NCBI GenBank assembly: GCA_002862465.1 | Contig: PKDD01000124.1 | Span: 1 to 46,171 of the forward strand | Direction of reading: 5' to 3' | From: Haliea sp. | GTDB taxonomy: Bacteria > Pseudomonadota > Gammaproteobacteria > Pseudomonadales > Halieaceae | Length of the DNA: 46,171 nt | In this document: piece by piece, positions 16,230-24,267 of the stretch | How positions within the stretch are numbered: position 1 is the first letter of the stretch | Layout: each line of letters opens with the position of its first letter | Program-made: the position numbers and the translations under genes | The notes under the pieces: generated by a model | What the model was told of the DNA's origin: nothing | Databases searched by the model: none | What the model saw: the letters and a program-made list of their open reading frames with translations, nothing else

Positions 16230-17606
16230 TCACAGTACACTTTTTCCAGGCGCGGGAAGGTGGACGGTTATTATCAGTCCCGTACCGGTATTGTTTGCGG
16301 CCACTCTGCCGCCGTGTTGAAGTAGCCCACGCTTGGCGATGGCCAACCCTAGTCCATGGCCCCTAGACGCGTGCGAGCGAGCAGAGTCGACGCGATAAAA
16401 TTCATTAAAAATTCTATTTAGGTCGTTTTCAGGTACCCCTTGGCCTTGGTCCTCGACTGTTATTTGATAACCGCCATCGATTGACGTAATAGAAACATCT
16501 ACCTCTGATTTTTCTTTTGTGTGCTGCAAGGCGTTACGCAGGATGTTATCAAAAATTTTGTGCAATAAATCTTTGCTACTATCGACCTCTGCCCGAATGG
16601 TATTAGTCTTGAAAGCGAAATGCTTGCCTGTTCCCTGTGCTTCAAAATTTGCATCGGCGCACAGCTGTTTTAAAAGTGCGACAAGATCTATACGGATGTC
16701 CAGCGTGATATCCTGCGCCTGACTGGAAAGTAACTGACTGATAAGGTATTCAAGACGTTCTGTTTCTTGCTCAATACGGTGCAAATATTCGTGACGTTGC
16801 TCTGGCTTTTCTTGCGCTAGGGCTAGCGCCACACGAAGCCTCGATAGCGGTGATCTCAACTCATGAGAGACATCGACCAGCAAGCGTTTCTGTGCTCCGA
16901 TTCGCTCCTGTAGCTGTTTCGCCATACTATTGAAGTCACGGGCTAGTTCATCTGTTTCGTCGCCACCACGATCGCGGACTTGCAGTCGTGTGTCCAACTC
17001 GCCAGTGGCAAGCCGTCGCGATGCCAACTGTAAATCCTTTAGTCGACTGGTCATTACCCTAGAGAGACTGAAGCAGATTAGTCCGCTGATTAACACGGCG
17101 AGACTGGTGCGCAGCCATAGGCTAGTCGATAGAGTATTCACGATGAGTCTACGATGTTGAGGAAACTTGAAGACCGCAGTTAGTGCACCAGCGTCTTGGC
17201 GGTATATGGGGATTGCTGACAGGCCACCCTTTGATTTTTTTGCGACTGACTTGCGAGGAGTCGAACGTAATTCGTTTGACATCGCGCGTATCTTTTGCGG
17301 GACTTTACCGCCTAGAAGATCGTTGCCGTTCTTCTTCAAAAGATAAATCTGGATGTCATGCGCTCTCTGTATTTTTGCAAGTTGGTTGGGCAGAGCCTCA
17401 AGGCTAAGATTTTCCAAATTATAAAGGGTGCGCAAGATAAAGCGGTTTGGTGGCGTGCCAGGATCACGATCAGAAAATCTCGGCCCCGGAGGCTGTGATT
17501 CAAAATAATTAGAGGTCAGTTGCCAACTTCCCAGTATTGCAATGGTGACCAGCCAAAAAGCAATAAAAAGCTTAACAAATAGACTGCTCCAAAGTTTCAC
17601 TTTCAA
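16230..17606 (-). CDS. cpxA: CpxA-like membrane sensor histidine kinase
   Basis: A 458-residue class I histidine kinase. Two membrane helices (about 8-28 and 163-183) flank a periplasmic sensor of about 135 residues, followed by a HAMP domain (about 185-237), the H box with H248 (DVSHELRSPLSRLR), N box (NILRNALQH), G1 (EDQGQG) and G2 (GHGLGLA). It is paired with the response regulator upstream and this pair resembles CpxA/CpxR, which sense cell-envelope stress in gammaproteobacteria. The start is a TTG (17606) that overlaps the regulator's stop (TTGA), with GTG at codon 3 as alternative; overlap implies translational coupling. Product acts in the inner membrane. The gene symbol is by similarity of the regulator and the CpxR box; the sensor domain itself is variable. 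Confidence 0.85.
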   Translation of the reverse strand: MKVKLWSSLFVKLFIAFWLVTIAILGSWQLTSNYFESQPPGPRFSDRDPGTPPNRFILRTLYNLENLSLEALPNQLAKIQRAHDIQIYLLKKNGNDLLGGKVPQKIRAMSNELRSTPRKSVAKKSKGGLSAIPIYRQDAGALTAVFKFPQHRRLIVNTLSTSLWLRTSLAVLISGLICFSLSRVMTSRLKDLQLASRRLATGELDTRLQVRDRGGDETDELARDFNSMAKQLQERIGAQKRLLVDVSHELRSPLSRLRVALALAQEKPEQRHEYLHRIEQETERLEYLISQLLSSQAQDITLDIRIDLVALLKQLCADANFEAQGTGKHFAFKTNTIRAEVDSSKDLLHKIFDNILRNALQHTKEKSEVDVSITSIDGGYQITVEDQGQGVPENDLNRIFNEFYRVDSARSHASRGHGLGLAIAKRGLLQHGGRVAANNTGTGLIITVHLPAPGKSVL

Positions 17607-18301
17607 ATGTCCTCTGTGCTGGCGCTGAATTGGTAGCCGCTGCCCCGCACGCTGACAATCAAGTTGTCGCCGCCGCAGATTGCGAGTTTTTTTCGAATTT
17701 TGCTAATATGAACATCAACGCTACGATCGTAAGCAGAGAGCGAACGCCCCAATGCCTGCTGACTTAGCGTATCCTTGCTCACGACTGTGCCCGCATAATT
17801 CAACAATACTAGCAGCAGATTAAACTCGGTGCTTGTTAGCTGTAGGTCGAGACCGTCATAAAATGCGCTACGATTTGACGCAGTAATGTGCGTTTTTCCT
17901 ATCTCCAGTGTGTCTTTGGGCCTAGTGTCCACTGAGGAATGAGAGCGTCGCAAAATCGCACGCAATCTTGCTGCGAGTTCTCGCGGATTGCAGGGCTTAG
18001 GCAAGTAGTCATCGGCGCCTAGTTCCAGGCCCAATATGCGGTCAGTATCCTCACCCCTCGCGGTAAGCATCAGCACCGGCGTGGTGGTGTACTGTCTTAA
18101 TTGCTGCAGTACATTTAGTCCCTGCAGGCCCGGCAGCATGACGTCCAGTATAATGGCGTCATAGCTTTGATCTTTACAGTGGCTTACCGCTTCATTGCCG
18201 TCATGGATAGCGCTAGGTAAAAACCCCTCGAGCAGCAGAAAATCGCACAGTAACGCGCATAACTCCCTATCATCATCAATAATCAGTATCGCGGCGCTCA
18301 T
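17603..18301 (-). CDS. cpxR: CpxR-like OmpR-family response regulator
   Basis: A 232-residue regulator with a receiver domain (acidic pair D9/D10, phosphoacceptor D53 in ILDVMLPG, K102 in LPKP) and a C-terminal winged-helix DNA-binding domain. Long identical stretches to the CpxR family can be recognised (LTARG, RILGLELGADDYLPKP, RAILRRSHS, STEFNLL, DVHISKIRKKL, VRGSGYQFSAS). A perfect CpxR box upstream (18386-18400) predicts autoregulation. It is transcribed with the kinase on the - strand. The ATG at 18299-18301 lies close downstream of the predicted -10. Confidence 0.9.
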   Translation of the reverse strand: MSAAILIIDDDRELCALLCDFLLLEGFLPSAIHDGNEAVSHCKDQSYDAIILDVMLPGLQGLNVLQQLRQYTTTPVLMLTARGEDTDRILGLELGADDYLPKPCNPRELAARLRAILRRSHSSVDTRPKDTLEIGKTHITASNRSAFYDGLDLQLTSTEFNLLLVLLNYAGTVVSKDTLSQQALGRSLSAYDRSVDVHISKIRKKLAICGGDNLIVSVRGSGYQFSASTEDI

Positions 18302-18320
18302 AGGGCAGTCTCACTAAAAG

Positions 18321-18349
18321 GATAGCCACAAGTGTGACAACCCTGGCAA
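18321..18349 (-). promoter_or_regulatory. predicted sigma70 promoter of cpxRA
   Basis: On the - strand TTGCCA (18344-18349) is separated by 17 bases from GCTATC (18321-18326), ending 19 bases before the regulator's start codon. The -35 is good, the -10 moderate. Confidence 0.4.
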
Positions 18350-18359
18350 GCCTTGTCAC
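18334..18359. promoter_or_regulatory. inverted repeat GTGACAA-N12-TTGTCAC over the cpxRA -35
   Basis: Perfect 7-base arms at 18334-18340 and 18353-18359 bracket the predicted -35 hexamer. This would suit a second regulator repressing or modulating the operon, in addition to CpxR. Confidence 0.3.
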
Positions 18360-18385
18360 CTCAGTTCCCGCTCAGGGATACCGCT

Positions 18386-18400
18386 TTTACATATCTTTAC
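18386..18400 (-). promoter_or_regulatory. CpxR box GTAAA-N5-GTAAA
   Basis: On the - strand the sequence is a perfect tandem GTAAA, five bases, GTAAA, the consensus site for phosphorylated CpxR. It lies 85 bases upstream of the CpxR start codon and about 37 bases upstream of the predicted -35, a suitable activating position. It is also 198 bases upstream of the SDR at 18598. Confidence 0.65.
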
Positions 18401-18597
18401 CTCCTCAGTGGGACTGGTCCTCGATGCTTGTGTTGTCTATGCAAGCGTCGTTTAAACATAAATTTTGAAAGGATTTAGATCTACGCATGGGAAATATCAA
18501 GAATAGCTTTTGATGCCAACATGCAAATTGTGCCAACATAGAGTGCTTCACCGGGTCATAATCGTAGCCGGTAAAAATCACATAGCAGGATGACTTC

Positions 18598-19383
18598 ATG
18601 ATTGATCAATTATTCTCAATGCGCGATAAGATCTGCGTTATTACCGGCGGTTCTCGAGGACTAGGCTATGCTATCGCCCAAGCATTTTTTTTCGCCGGGG
18701 CGAAGCGCATCTATATCACTGCGCGTAAAGCCGAGGCGTGCGAGCAGGCCGCCGCGGCGTTATCAGGAATTTCAGAGACAGGAGAGTGTATTGCATTGCC
18801 CGGTGACATCAGCAATATGGAAGAAATAGCCCGTTTGGTCGCTGTCCTTGAGCAAAATGAGACTCATATTGACGTGTTGGTCAATAATGCAGGTGTAGGT
18901 TGGCTAAGCCCGTTGGACGACTTTCCAGAAAAGGGCTGGGATAAGGTTATGGATCTTAACGTCAAAACGCCGTTTTTTCTCACCCAAGCAATGCTTCCAA
19001 TGCTTAGCAAAAATGCCACAGCGGCTAGCATGTCTAGTGTGATTAATATTGGCTCCATTGCCGGTATTATGGGCCGGACGGATACCTTCAGTTACGCCCC
19101 AAGCAAAGCCGCTATTCACCAGATGACACGCAACCTTAGCGTGGCCCTTGCTGAGCAGAATATTCGGGTAAATGCGATTGCGCCAGGCCGCTTTCACACA
19201 CGTATGACAGAATACGCTAGTAGTGATAAAGCGGCGTATGAGGCCGAGATCAAGTCGATACCGTTGCACCGGTGGGGGACAGACCCCGATATTATGGGTG
19301 TTGCACTTATGCTGGCGAGCCCCGCAGGCGCCTTCATAACGGGTCAAATTATCGCCGTTGATGGCGGCACGACGCTGTGCTGA
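18598..19383 (+). CDS. short-chain dehydrogenase/reductase
   Basis: A 261-residue SDR (RhlG/fabG-like): TGGSRGLG loop, GDISN segment, NNAG, NIGSIAG with the catalytic Ser, YAPSK with Tyr and Lys, and the IAVDGG end. The ARKAE residues after beta-2 suggest NADP(H). It starts divergently from the cpxRA operon, with 296 bases between; the CpxR box lies in this gap and could influence both. No partner gene follows closely, so it is probably monocistronic. Substrate unknown. Confidence 0.88.
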   Translation: MIDQLFSMRDKICVITGGSRGLGYAIAQAFFFAGAKRIYITARKAEACEQAAAALSGISETGECIALPGDISNMEEIARLVAVLEQNETHIDVLVNNAGVGWLSPLDDFPEKGWDKVMDLNVKTPFFLTQAMLPMLSKNATAASMSSVINIGSIAGIMGRTDTFSYAPSKAAIHQMTRNLSVALAEQNIRVNAIAPGRFHTRMTEYASSDKAAYEAEIKSIPLHRWGTDPDIMGVALMLASPAGAFITGQIIAVDGGTTLC

Positions 19384-19704
19384 GGAGTGAACAGCGAGCA
19401 GGGTTGCTGCCGCGCATCTGATGTTATTGAATATGATGATAGTGCGGTGCAGGCGATTCTGACAGGAGCGATCCGCTGCCTTAGGCTATCACGTCGAGCA
19501 GTTCCTCCAGCGGCCTTAATGCATCCTAGATTCAAAACCCGCCCAGCGTGTTCATTGGTTAATGCTGCATGTGAAGCGTTGTGAGTAATAGCAGAAGTTA
19601 AGATGTTGATTTTATTCGACTATTGCTGTCCAATTGGTGCCCATGTAGTTGGGCGTTGTTTGACTAAATTGCCTGTTAAGTTCGACTTTTTAACGAGTGA
19701 CCCT
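19384..19704. other. gene-free stretch
   Basis: No convincing gene. Short open frames exist but have no family pattern or ribosome site. It may hold the promoter of the DoxX-like gene. Confidence 0.5.
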
Positions 19705-20085
19705 ATGATAAAGACGTTCTCGGTTCTATTGATAAGCGTAATGTTTTTCGTATCTGGGGTGCTTCACTTCACCCATGACTCAGAGTTAGTAAGAATCACC
19801 CCGTTGCCGTACGCCTTACAAATCGTCTGGCTTACAGGGGCTATGGAGTTCGTTTTCGCATTCTTATTGCTGCTGCCCAGGTATCGACGTAATACAGGCA
19901 TACTGCTAAGTATCTTCGCGCTGGCAGTTTTACCGGCAAATATAAACATGGCGTTAAACGATATACCTATGTTCGGCAGTCATTTAGAACCCTTCGGTGC
20001 GTGGCTACGAGTATTTATGCAGTTTCCGCTAATTGTTTGGATTCTGTGGTCTACGGGTTTTTGGCGTAGTAGCCGAACAATTTAA
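19705..20085 (+). CDS. DoxX-like small membrane protein
   Basis: A 126-residue protein with four predicted membrane helices (about 4-20, 37-58, 65-82 and 101-119). The FVSGVLHFTH, AMEFVFAFLLLLPRYRRNTGILL and ANINMALND segments resemble DoxX-family/DUF proteins whose role is mostly unknown; some have been connected with sulfur or redox metabolism. I use ATG 19705 because the upstream residues are not membrane-like and an upstream start at 19603 adds 34 residues without pattern. No clear SD. Inner membrane location expected. Confidence 0.7.
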   Translation: MIKTFSVLLISVMFFVSGVLHFTHDSELVRITPLPYALQIVWLTGAMEFVFAFLLLLPRYRRNTGILLSIFALAVLPANINMALNDIPMFGSHLEPFGAWLRVFMQFPLIVWILWSTGFWRSSRTI

Positions 20086-20094
20086 CCAGTCAAG

Positions 20095-20137
20095 GGAGCA
20101 GTAGCGCTTCGCGCTGTAACGCTTTTACGGTCGCTCC
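20095..20137 (+). other. compact three-way-junction-like structure
   Basis: An outer stem GGAGC/GCTCC (20095-20099, 20133-20137) encloses two hairpins: AGCGC-TTC-GCGCT (20103-20115) and GTAA-CGCTT-TTAC (20116-20128). It lies between the DoxX-like gene and hspQ. It may be a leader RNA structure, a terminator remnant, or chance; no T-run follows. Confidence 0.35.
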
Positions 20138-20193
20138 AGTTTGAAGGGCTAGGCGGCGAACGTTGTATCACAGTGGAGCGAGATAAAGAATTT

Positions 20194-20523
20194 ATGAATA
20201 CGATGACTAATATAAGCAGCGCCAAATTTGCCATTGGTGATCTGGTCCATCATCAGCGCTTCGATTATCGCGGAGTTATTGCAGATGTTGATGCTACCTT
20301 TCAATCTACTGAGGAGTGGTACGATACGGTTGCTAGGTCGCGCCCGCCGAAAGATAAGCCTTGGTATCACGTCCTAGTAGATGGAGCGGTCCATAGCACT
20401 TATGTAGCTGAGCAGAATCTGGAGGCTGATACGAGTACCGACCCGATTAATCATCCAATGCTCGCCCAAATTTTTTCACACTTTGAGGGCGGGCAGTATT
20501 TTCGACGCGGCTGGGCCAACTAG
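20194..20523 (+). CDS. hspQ: heat shock protein HspQ
   Basis: A 109-residue protein with the HspQ/YccV (hemimethylated-DNA-binding-like) fold: KFAIGDLVHHQRFDYRGV, DVDATF, EEWYDT, DKPWYHVLVDGA and STYVAEQNLE, then HPML. In E. coli HspQ is a heat-induced protein that modulates Lon protease and stimulates degradation of the mutant DnaA; the catalytic action is none, it is a specificity factor. ATG 20194 is chosen over the in-frame GTG at 20173 as it better fits the known N-terminal length; neither has a strong ribosome site. No heat-shock promoter could be assigned with confidence. Confidence 0.82.
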   Translation: MNTMTNISSAKFAIGDLVHHQRFDYRGVIADVDATFQSTEEWYDTVARSRPPKDKPWYHVLVDGAVHSTYVAEQNLEADTSTDPINHPMLAQIFSHFEGGQYFRRGWAN

Positions 20524-20624
20524 CACGCTGCCCTTTGCAAATCTACTTTGTTCGCCCTGTCAGAGTGTCAGCACAACTTCCACATTGTCTGCTGCCACCG
20601 GTGTCTAGCAGAAACGGAGGAGTT

Positions 20625-21017
20625 ATGGTTTTAATTTATGGAATAAAAGAAAAATTGAATCCTATTAAGTCCAAAATGTCGATCGTCATATATAGCTGTC
20701 TGATGTCGGCCCTTGGCCTGCCTGAAAACAAGCGATTCCATCGTTTCATCCTGATTGATAAAGAAAATTTCCTCTATTCCATGGAAGGTGGACGCACTGA
20801 CTCATGCACAGTCACTGGAATAAACCTGATGGAGGGGCGTGAAAATGAAACCATTAAGTCTCTGATTGATTTTATTTTTGGAGAATTTGATCGTCAACTC
20901 GGTATGTCTAACACTGATGTTGAAATCAGCGTTCATCAACAGCCTCGTCACTGTCGGAGTTTTAGCGGCATTACGGGCGACGAAGTTAAAGACCTTGCAT
21001 ATAAGGTTAGCGTATAA
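20625..21017 (+). CDS. tautomerase-superfamily protein lacking N-terminal proline
   Basis: A 130-residue protein with the layout of the longer tautomerase (4-oxalocrotonate tautomerase/MIF-like) family: an opening MVLIYGIK strand, a helix, HRFILIDKENF, TGINLMEGRENETIKSLIDFIF, LGMSNTDVEISVHQ and the closing GITGDEVKDLAYKV. The catalytic residue of this family is Pro-1 exposed after removal of Met. Here residue 2 is Val, so classical tautomerase chemistry seems lost. GGAGG at 4-5 bases before ATG 20625 makes this start convincing. It stands alone between hspQ and the HD gene. A role unrelated to tautomerisation is likely, but none can be named. Confidence 0.72.
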   Translation: MVLIYGIKEKLNPIKSKMSIVIYSCLMSALGLPENKRFHRFILIDKENFLYSMEGGRTDSCTVTGINLMEGRENETIKSLIDFIFGEFDRQLGMSNTDVEISVHQQPRHCRSFSGITGDEVKDLAYKVSV

Positions 21018-21081
21018 CAAGCATCGGAATCACTGCCGAACAGGACGCACAAAGAAGACTAGGGTGTTAGGAGGGGTAGGT

Positions 21082-21663
21082 TTGGATGAGTTAGCAGCTA
21101 TAACTGATTATTTTCTTGAGCTTGATGCTTTGAAGTTAGTTGATCGCCGCACTTATATTGATGGTGGCGTTCGCGTTGAGAATTCGGCAGAACACTCTTG
21201 GCATCTGGCAATGGCCTGCTGGTCTATTTCGAGAAGTTTGGGTATTGAATTGTCTGAAGAAAAGTTATTGAAACTTGCTCTAGTCCATGACCTAGGGGAA
21301 ATCGATGCTGGTGACACCTTTCTGTACTCCAACGATAGAGGTATCGCGCATGAGGCCGAGCGAGCGTGTGTGAAGCGCTTGGCAAGCCACGATGGCAATG
21401 CAATTTTTGATCTTTCGGAATTGTGGGAAGAGCAAGAGACGGGACAAAGTATTGAGACGAAGCTGCTGAAAACCGTCGATAGGCTTTTGCCTTTTCTGCA
21501 TAACATTTCAAGTCAGGGTAAGACCTGGCAGGCGCTAGGGATAAAAAAATCGCAGGTATTAGAGGCCCATGAATTCATTGAGAAAGACTTTCCTGAAATT
21601 CACTCTTGGATGCTCGATAAAATTCAGTTCGCAGTGGGCAATGGGTGGCTGCATGACGCCTAA
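21082..21663 (+). CDS. HD-domain hydrolase (YfbR/HD_3-like)
   Basis: A 193-residue metal-dependent phosphohydrolase with H38 (EHSWH), H69-D70 (VHDLGE) and E73, then the DAGDTF segment and a later HD-type aspartate in KTVDRLLPFLHN. The family hydrolyses nucleotide monophosphates or related phosphoesters and binds divalent metal. The start is probably TTG 21082 with a strong AGGAGG 7 bases upstream; the in-frame reading extends back but has no homologous sequence there. Soluble cytoplasmic protein. Convergent with the ferric-reductase-like gene. Confidence 0.82.
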   Translation: MDELAAITDYFLELDALKLVDRRTYIDGGVRVENSAEHSWHLAMACWSISRSLGIELSEEKLLKLALVHDLGEIDAGDTFLYSNDRGIAHEAERACVKRLASHDGNAIFDLSELWEEQETGQSIETKLLKTVDRLLPFLHNISSQGKTWQALGIKKSQVLEAHEFIEKDFPEIHSWMLDKIQFAVGNGWLHDA

Positions 21664-21666
21664 CAG

Positions 21667-21736
21667 GGCCTGCAACGACGAGGTTTATACCTCAGGCCGC
21701 TTATAGCTGACGAGGGCAGGCGGCTTTGCGCTTGCC
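21667..21736. terminator. two hairpins between convergent genes
   Basis: The first hairpin combines GGCCT (21667-21671) with AGGCC (21694-21698) and an inner GAGGT-TTAT-ACCTC. The second pairs GGCAGGC (21715-21721) with GCTTGCC (21730-21736) with one G-T pair. No U-tract follows, so they could be Rho-dependent end structures or pause sites for the two convergent genes. Confidence 0.35.
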
Positions 21737-21765
21737 GGTTCTGACACTACTAATTTGCCAGACCG

Positions 21766-22356
21766 TTAAGCGTTTATGCGTTTGTCCCAAAATGCACTGA
21801 CTCTGAGTAGAAGCAGGCTAATGCCAAAAATAGCGCACAGCCAATAGCGTAATGCATGGGTTTCTAATGCGATTTCAAGATAGATGCCGAAAAGTCCTAC
21901 CCAGATTAGATATGAACCAGTTTTGTGCAGCTTGCTCCAGTTTTTTGCCCCCAAGAGCGTTACTGACGTGTCGTTAGATGTCACTGCCATTGCAAAAATA
22001 AACAGGTAGATGATAGAGCCGCCCACGATATCACCCAACTGCAAATAATCACCACCATATGCAATCTCAACCAATGCAATTATGGCAAGCAAGTGCACGG
22101 TATGGGACAAGGCAAATGACAGGCCAAGGCGTCGCCTCGCCTGCATCAGCGCTTGCCAGTACTCGGTACAAAAAAAATGAAGCAGCGACGAGGCAGCGAA
22201 GGTCAGGCTGAAAAGCAGCATGGAACTTGCCGCTGTTATCCGGATGATTTGTCGAATATTGTCTTCTGTCAGGCCGCCCTTAGTGAGCACGATAATCGTT
22301 GTAAAGAGCAGGTATAGCAATGTAGCGGGCAGCGCAATGATCTTTAAAGAAGGCAT
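21766..22356 (-). CDS. ferric-reductase-like transmembrane protein
   Basis: A 196-residue membrane protein with about six hydrophobic segments. The LHFFC, HTVHLLAI and LHKTGSYLIW sections carry the histidines that bind haem in the ferric reductase-like transmembrane (FRD/MsrQ-type) family, and TSNDTSVTLLGAKNW is a widely conserved loop of the bacterial branch. The probable role is electron transfer across the inner membrane. It follows betB on the - strand after 62 bases that contain an inverted repeat (22365-22381). The RBS is not strong. No soluble partner gene is adjacent. Confidence 0.78.
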   Translation of the reverse strand: MPSLKIIALPATLLYLLFTTIIVLTKGGLTEDNIRQIIRITAASSMLLFSLTFAASSLLHFFCTEYWQALMQARRRLGLSFALSHTVHLLAIIALVEIAYGGDYLQLGDIVGGSIIYLFIFAMAVTSNDTSVTLLGAKNWSKLHKTGSYLIWVGLFGIYLEIALETHALRYWLCAIFGISLLLLRVSAFWDKRINA

Positions 22357-22364
22357 AAGTTTAG

Positions 22365-22381
22365 TTTACACGAGGTGTAAA
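22365..22381. promoter_or_regulatory. perfect inverted repeat TTTACAC-GAG-GTGTAAA
   Basis: Two 7-base arms around a 3-base spacer lie 9 bases upstream of the ferric-reductase-like start codon on the - strand. The placement over the ribosome-binding/transcription start zone suggests an operator or an RNA hairpin shielding the start. No regulator is known. Confidence 0.35.
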
Positions 22382-22418
22382 ATATTAACCTCCCTGAAAC
22401 CTGTATTTAAAATAGTGG

Positions 22419-23873
22419 CTAATATGGAGACTCTAAATCACCCATGCGCACAAAAACAGACTTCAATTGTGAGTAGTGTGAAATAGCCTCTTTAGAGTTT
22501 TCACGCCCAACTCCAGACATCTTCACCCCTCCAAAAGGGACCTCAATAGGGGCGTCGTTATAGGAGTTTATGAAACATGTTCCAGATTGAAGCTCTTCAG
22601 TAACTCGATGGGCGCGACTGAGGTTTGTTGTAAACACGCCTGCGGCTAAACCGAACTCTGTCGCGTTGGCTCGAGTGATCACATCGGCTTCATCCTCAAA
22701 GTTTAGAACAGACATCACTGGTCCAAATATTTCCTCTGTAGCAATAGACATTTTGTCGGTTACCTCTGAAAAAACAGTGGGCTGCAAATAGAAACCATCT
22801 CCTGTGATACGGTCTCCTCCAAATAAAAGGTGCGCCCCTTCTTCTTTACCTCTTTTTATAAAGCCTAGCACCGACTCTAATTGTCGCAGACTGACCAAAG
22901 GACCAAAGTTTGTTGCTTGATCTAGAGGGTCTCCAATAACTGCATTACCGAGACGTTCGCACAGTCTTTTTAAAAAAGCATCCTTGATCCCTGCTTGCAC
23001 AAAAACCCGCGTACCATTTGAACAGATTTGCCCCGCTGAATAGAAATTTGCCAAAATTGCGCCACTTACGCTGTTCTCTAGGTCTGCGTCGTCGAAGATG
23101 ATGAGCGGTGATTTACCTCCCAACTCCATGGTGACATGTTTCATTCCGGCAGCGGCCGCCGCATAGACTTTGCAGCCTGTGGAAACCGAGCCTGTTAGTG
23201 ACACTTTGTCTATGCGAGGATCTGAAACCAAGGCAGCACCGACGTTTCCTAGTCCCTGAACAACATTGTAGAGACCGGCGGGAAGACCCGCTTCCACAAA
23301 AATTTCAGCGATCTTTAATGCGCAGAGCGGCGTGGTTTCAGAAGGCTTGAATATCATGGCATTGCCGCAGGCGAGTGCGGGTGCCGCCTTCCAGCATGCA
23401 ATTTGTGTTGGATAGTTCCACGCGCCGATACCAACGCATACGCCCAGTGCTTCGCGACAAGTGTAGGCCCAATTTCCGTCTCCCAACGGAATATGTTCCC
23501 CTGTTAGAGATCCCGCTAACCCTCCAAAATACTCTAAAGCATCGGCAGCACTCGTTGCGTCAGAATAGAGTGTTTCAGACAAGGGTTTTCCTGTGTCGTA
23601 GGTCTCCAAAACAGATAAATCGTAATTGCGCTCGCGAATAATGTCAGCTGCGCGTCGCAGAATACGTCCACGTGCTGTACCAGATAATTTCCCCCAAGCC
23701 TTTTGCGCACTCTTGGCGCTGACAATGGCTTGCTCGATAATTTCAGGGGTTGCCGAATATACTCGGCCGATATCCGCTCCAGTGGCCGGATAGATAACGT
23801 CAATGGGCGTGCCACTATTGTCTTCTACATATGCACCATGAATAAAGTGGCTTGCTTCAGGCTGTGTGTTCAA
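22419..23873 (-). CDS. betB: betaine-aldehyde dehydrogenase
   Basis: A 484-residue aldehyde dehydrogenase. The catalytic triad is N153 (AWNYP), E250 (MELGGKSP) and C284 ([10 protein letters not shown]). The motif pattern, including [26 protein letters not shown] and the Cys-next-to-Ser-Asn-Gly-Thr, fits the BetB branch, which oxidises betaine aldehyde to glycine betaine with NAD in osmoprotectant synthesis. The next choline oxidation gene (betA) and the repressor gene betI are not in the window, so it stands alone. A 5-base-arm repeat upstream at 23923-23935 could be a regulator site. Cytoplasmic. Confidence 0.85.
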   Translation of the reverse strand: MNTQPEASHFIHGAYVEDNSGTPIDVIYPATGADIGRVYSATPEIIEQAIVSAKSAQKAWGKLSGTARGRILRRAADIIRERNYDLSVLETYDTGKPLSETLYSDATSAADALEYFGGLAGSLTGEHIPLGDGNWAYTCREALGVCVGIGAWNYPTQIACWKAAPALACGNAMIFKPSETTPLCALKIAEIFVEAGLPAGLYNVVQGLGNVGAALVSDPRIDKVSLTGSVSTGCKVYAAAAAGMKHVTMELGGKSPLIIFDDADLENSVSGAILANFYSAGQICSNGTRVFVQAGIKDAFLKRLCERLGNAVIGDPLDQATNFGPLVSLRQLESVLGFIKRGKEEGAHLLFGGDRITGDGFYLQPTVFSEVTDKMSIATEEIFGPVMSVLNFEDEADVITRANATEFGLAAGVFTTNLSRAHRVTEELQSGTCFINSYNDAPIEVPFGGVKMSGVGRENSKEAISHYSQLKSVFVRMGDLESPY

Positions 23874-24267
23874 GAGATATCCTCCAAAGCAGAGCGTGTA
23901 GTAAAAGGAGTGAGTCAGATTTAATGCAACGCATTGGGCCAGTTTTAAAATGCTCGACGGCTTTTACTTGCCGAGAATTTCACTAGGTGCATTTATATTT
24001 TCACACAAATAGATTCAGTAATAATATAGTCAGTCTAGTATTGATAAATAGCGTTAATACGTCAGCATATTCTGGGCGATTTACGTCATATTATTTTAGC
24101 AGTCTTAGTAATGCCATATTTTTTGATCAGACTTTGGCGTATCTAGACAGCGCGATTCAGGCTGGTCAAGGCTAGTACAAGACAATAATGCAAATACTCA
24201 AATTCTTAGTGGCAATCATAATGGCGCCAAAAACAACACCGCAATGCAGCGTAGATCGGAAAGCGCC
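23874..24267. other. AT-rich gene-free stretch upstream of betB
   Basis: This 394-base stretch has no convincing gene. A 62-codon frame at 23987-24175 has no start signal or motif. The part from about 23980 to 24180 is clearly AT-richer than the rest of the window; the reason is unknown. Confidence 0.55.
23923..23935. promoter_or_regulatory. inverted repeat AATGC-AAC-GCATT upstream of betB
   Basis: Perfect 5-base arms about 50 bases upstream of the betB start codon. Possible operator; short enough to occur by chance. Confidence 0.25.

Noticed and set aside
19603-21770. Possible integron gene cassettes: three short genes (DoxX-like, tautomerase-like, HD) end in TAAC, and GCCTAAC/GTTAAGC occur near 21657-21772.
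   Set aside because: The right-hand partner sites (GTTRRRY) are missing or mismatched for most genes, the inner L-boxes are not complementary, spacings are irregular, and no integrase is present.
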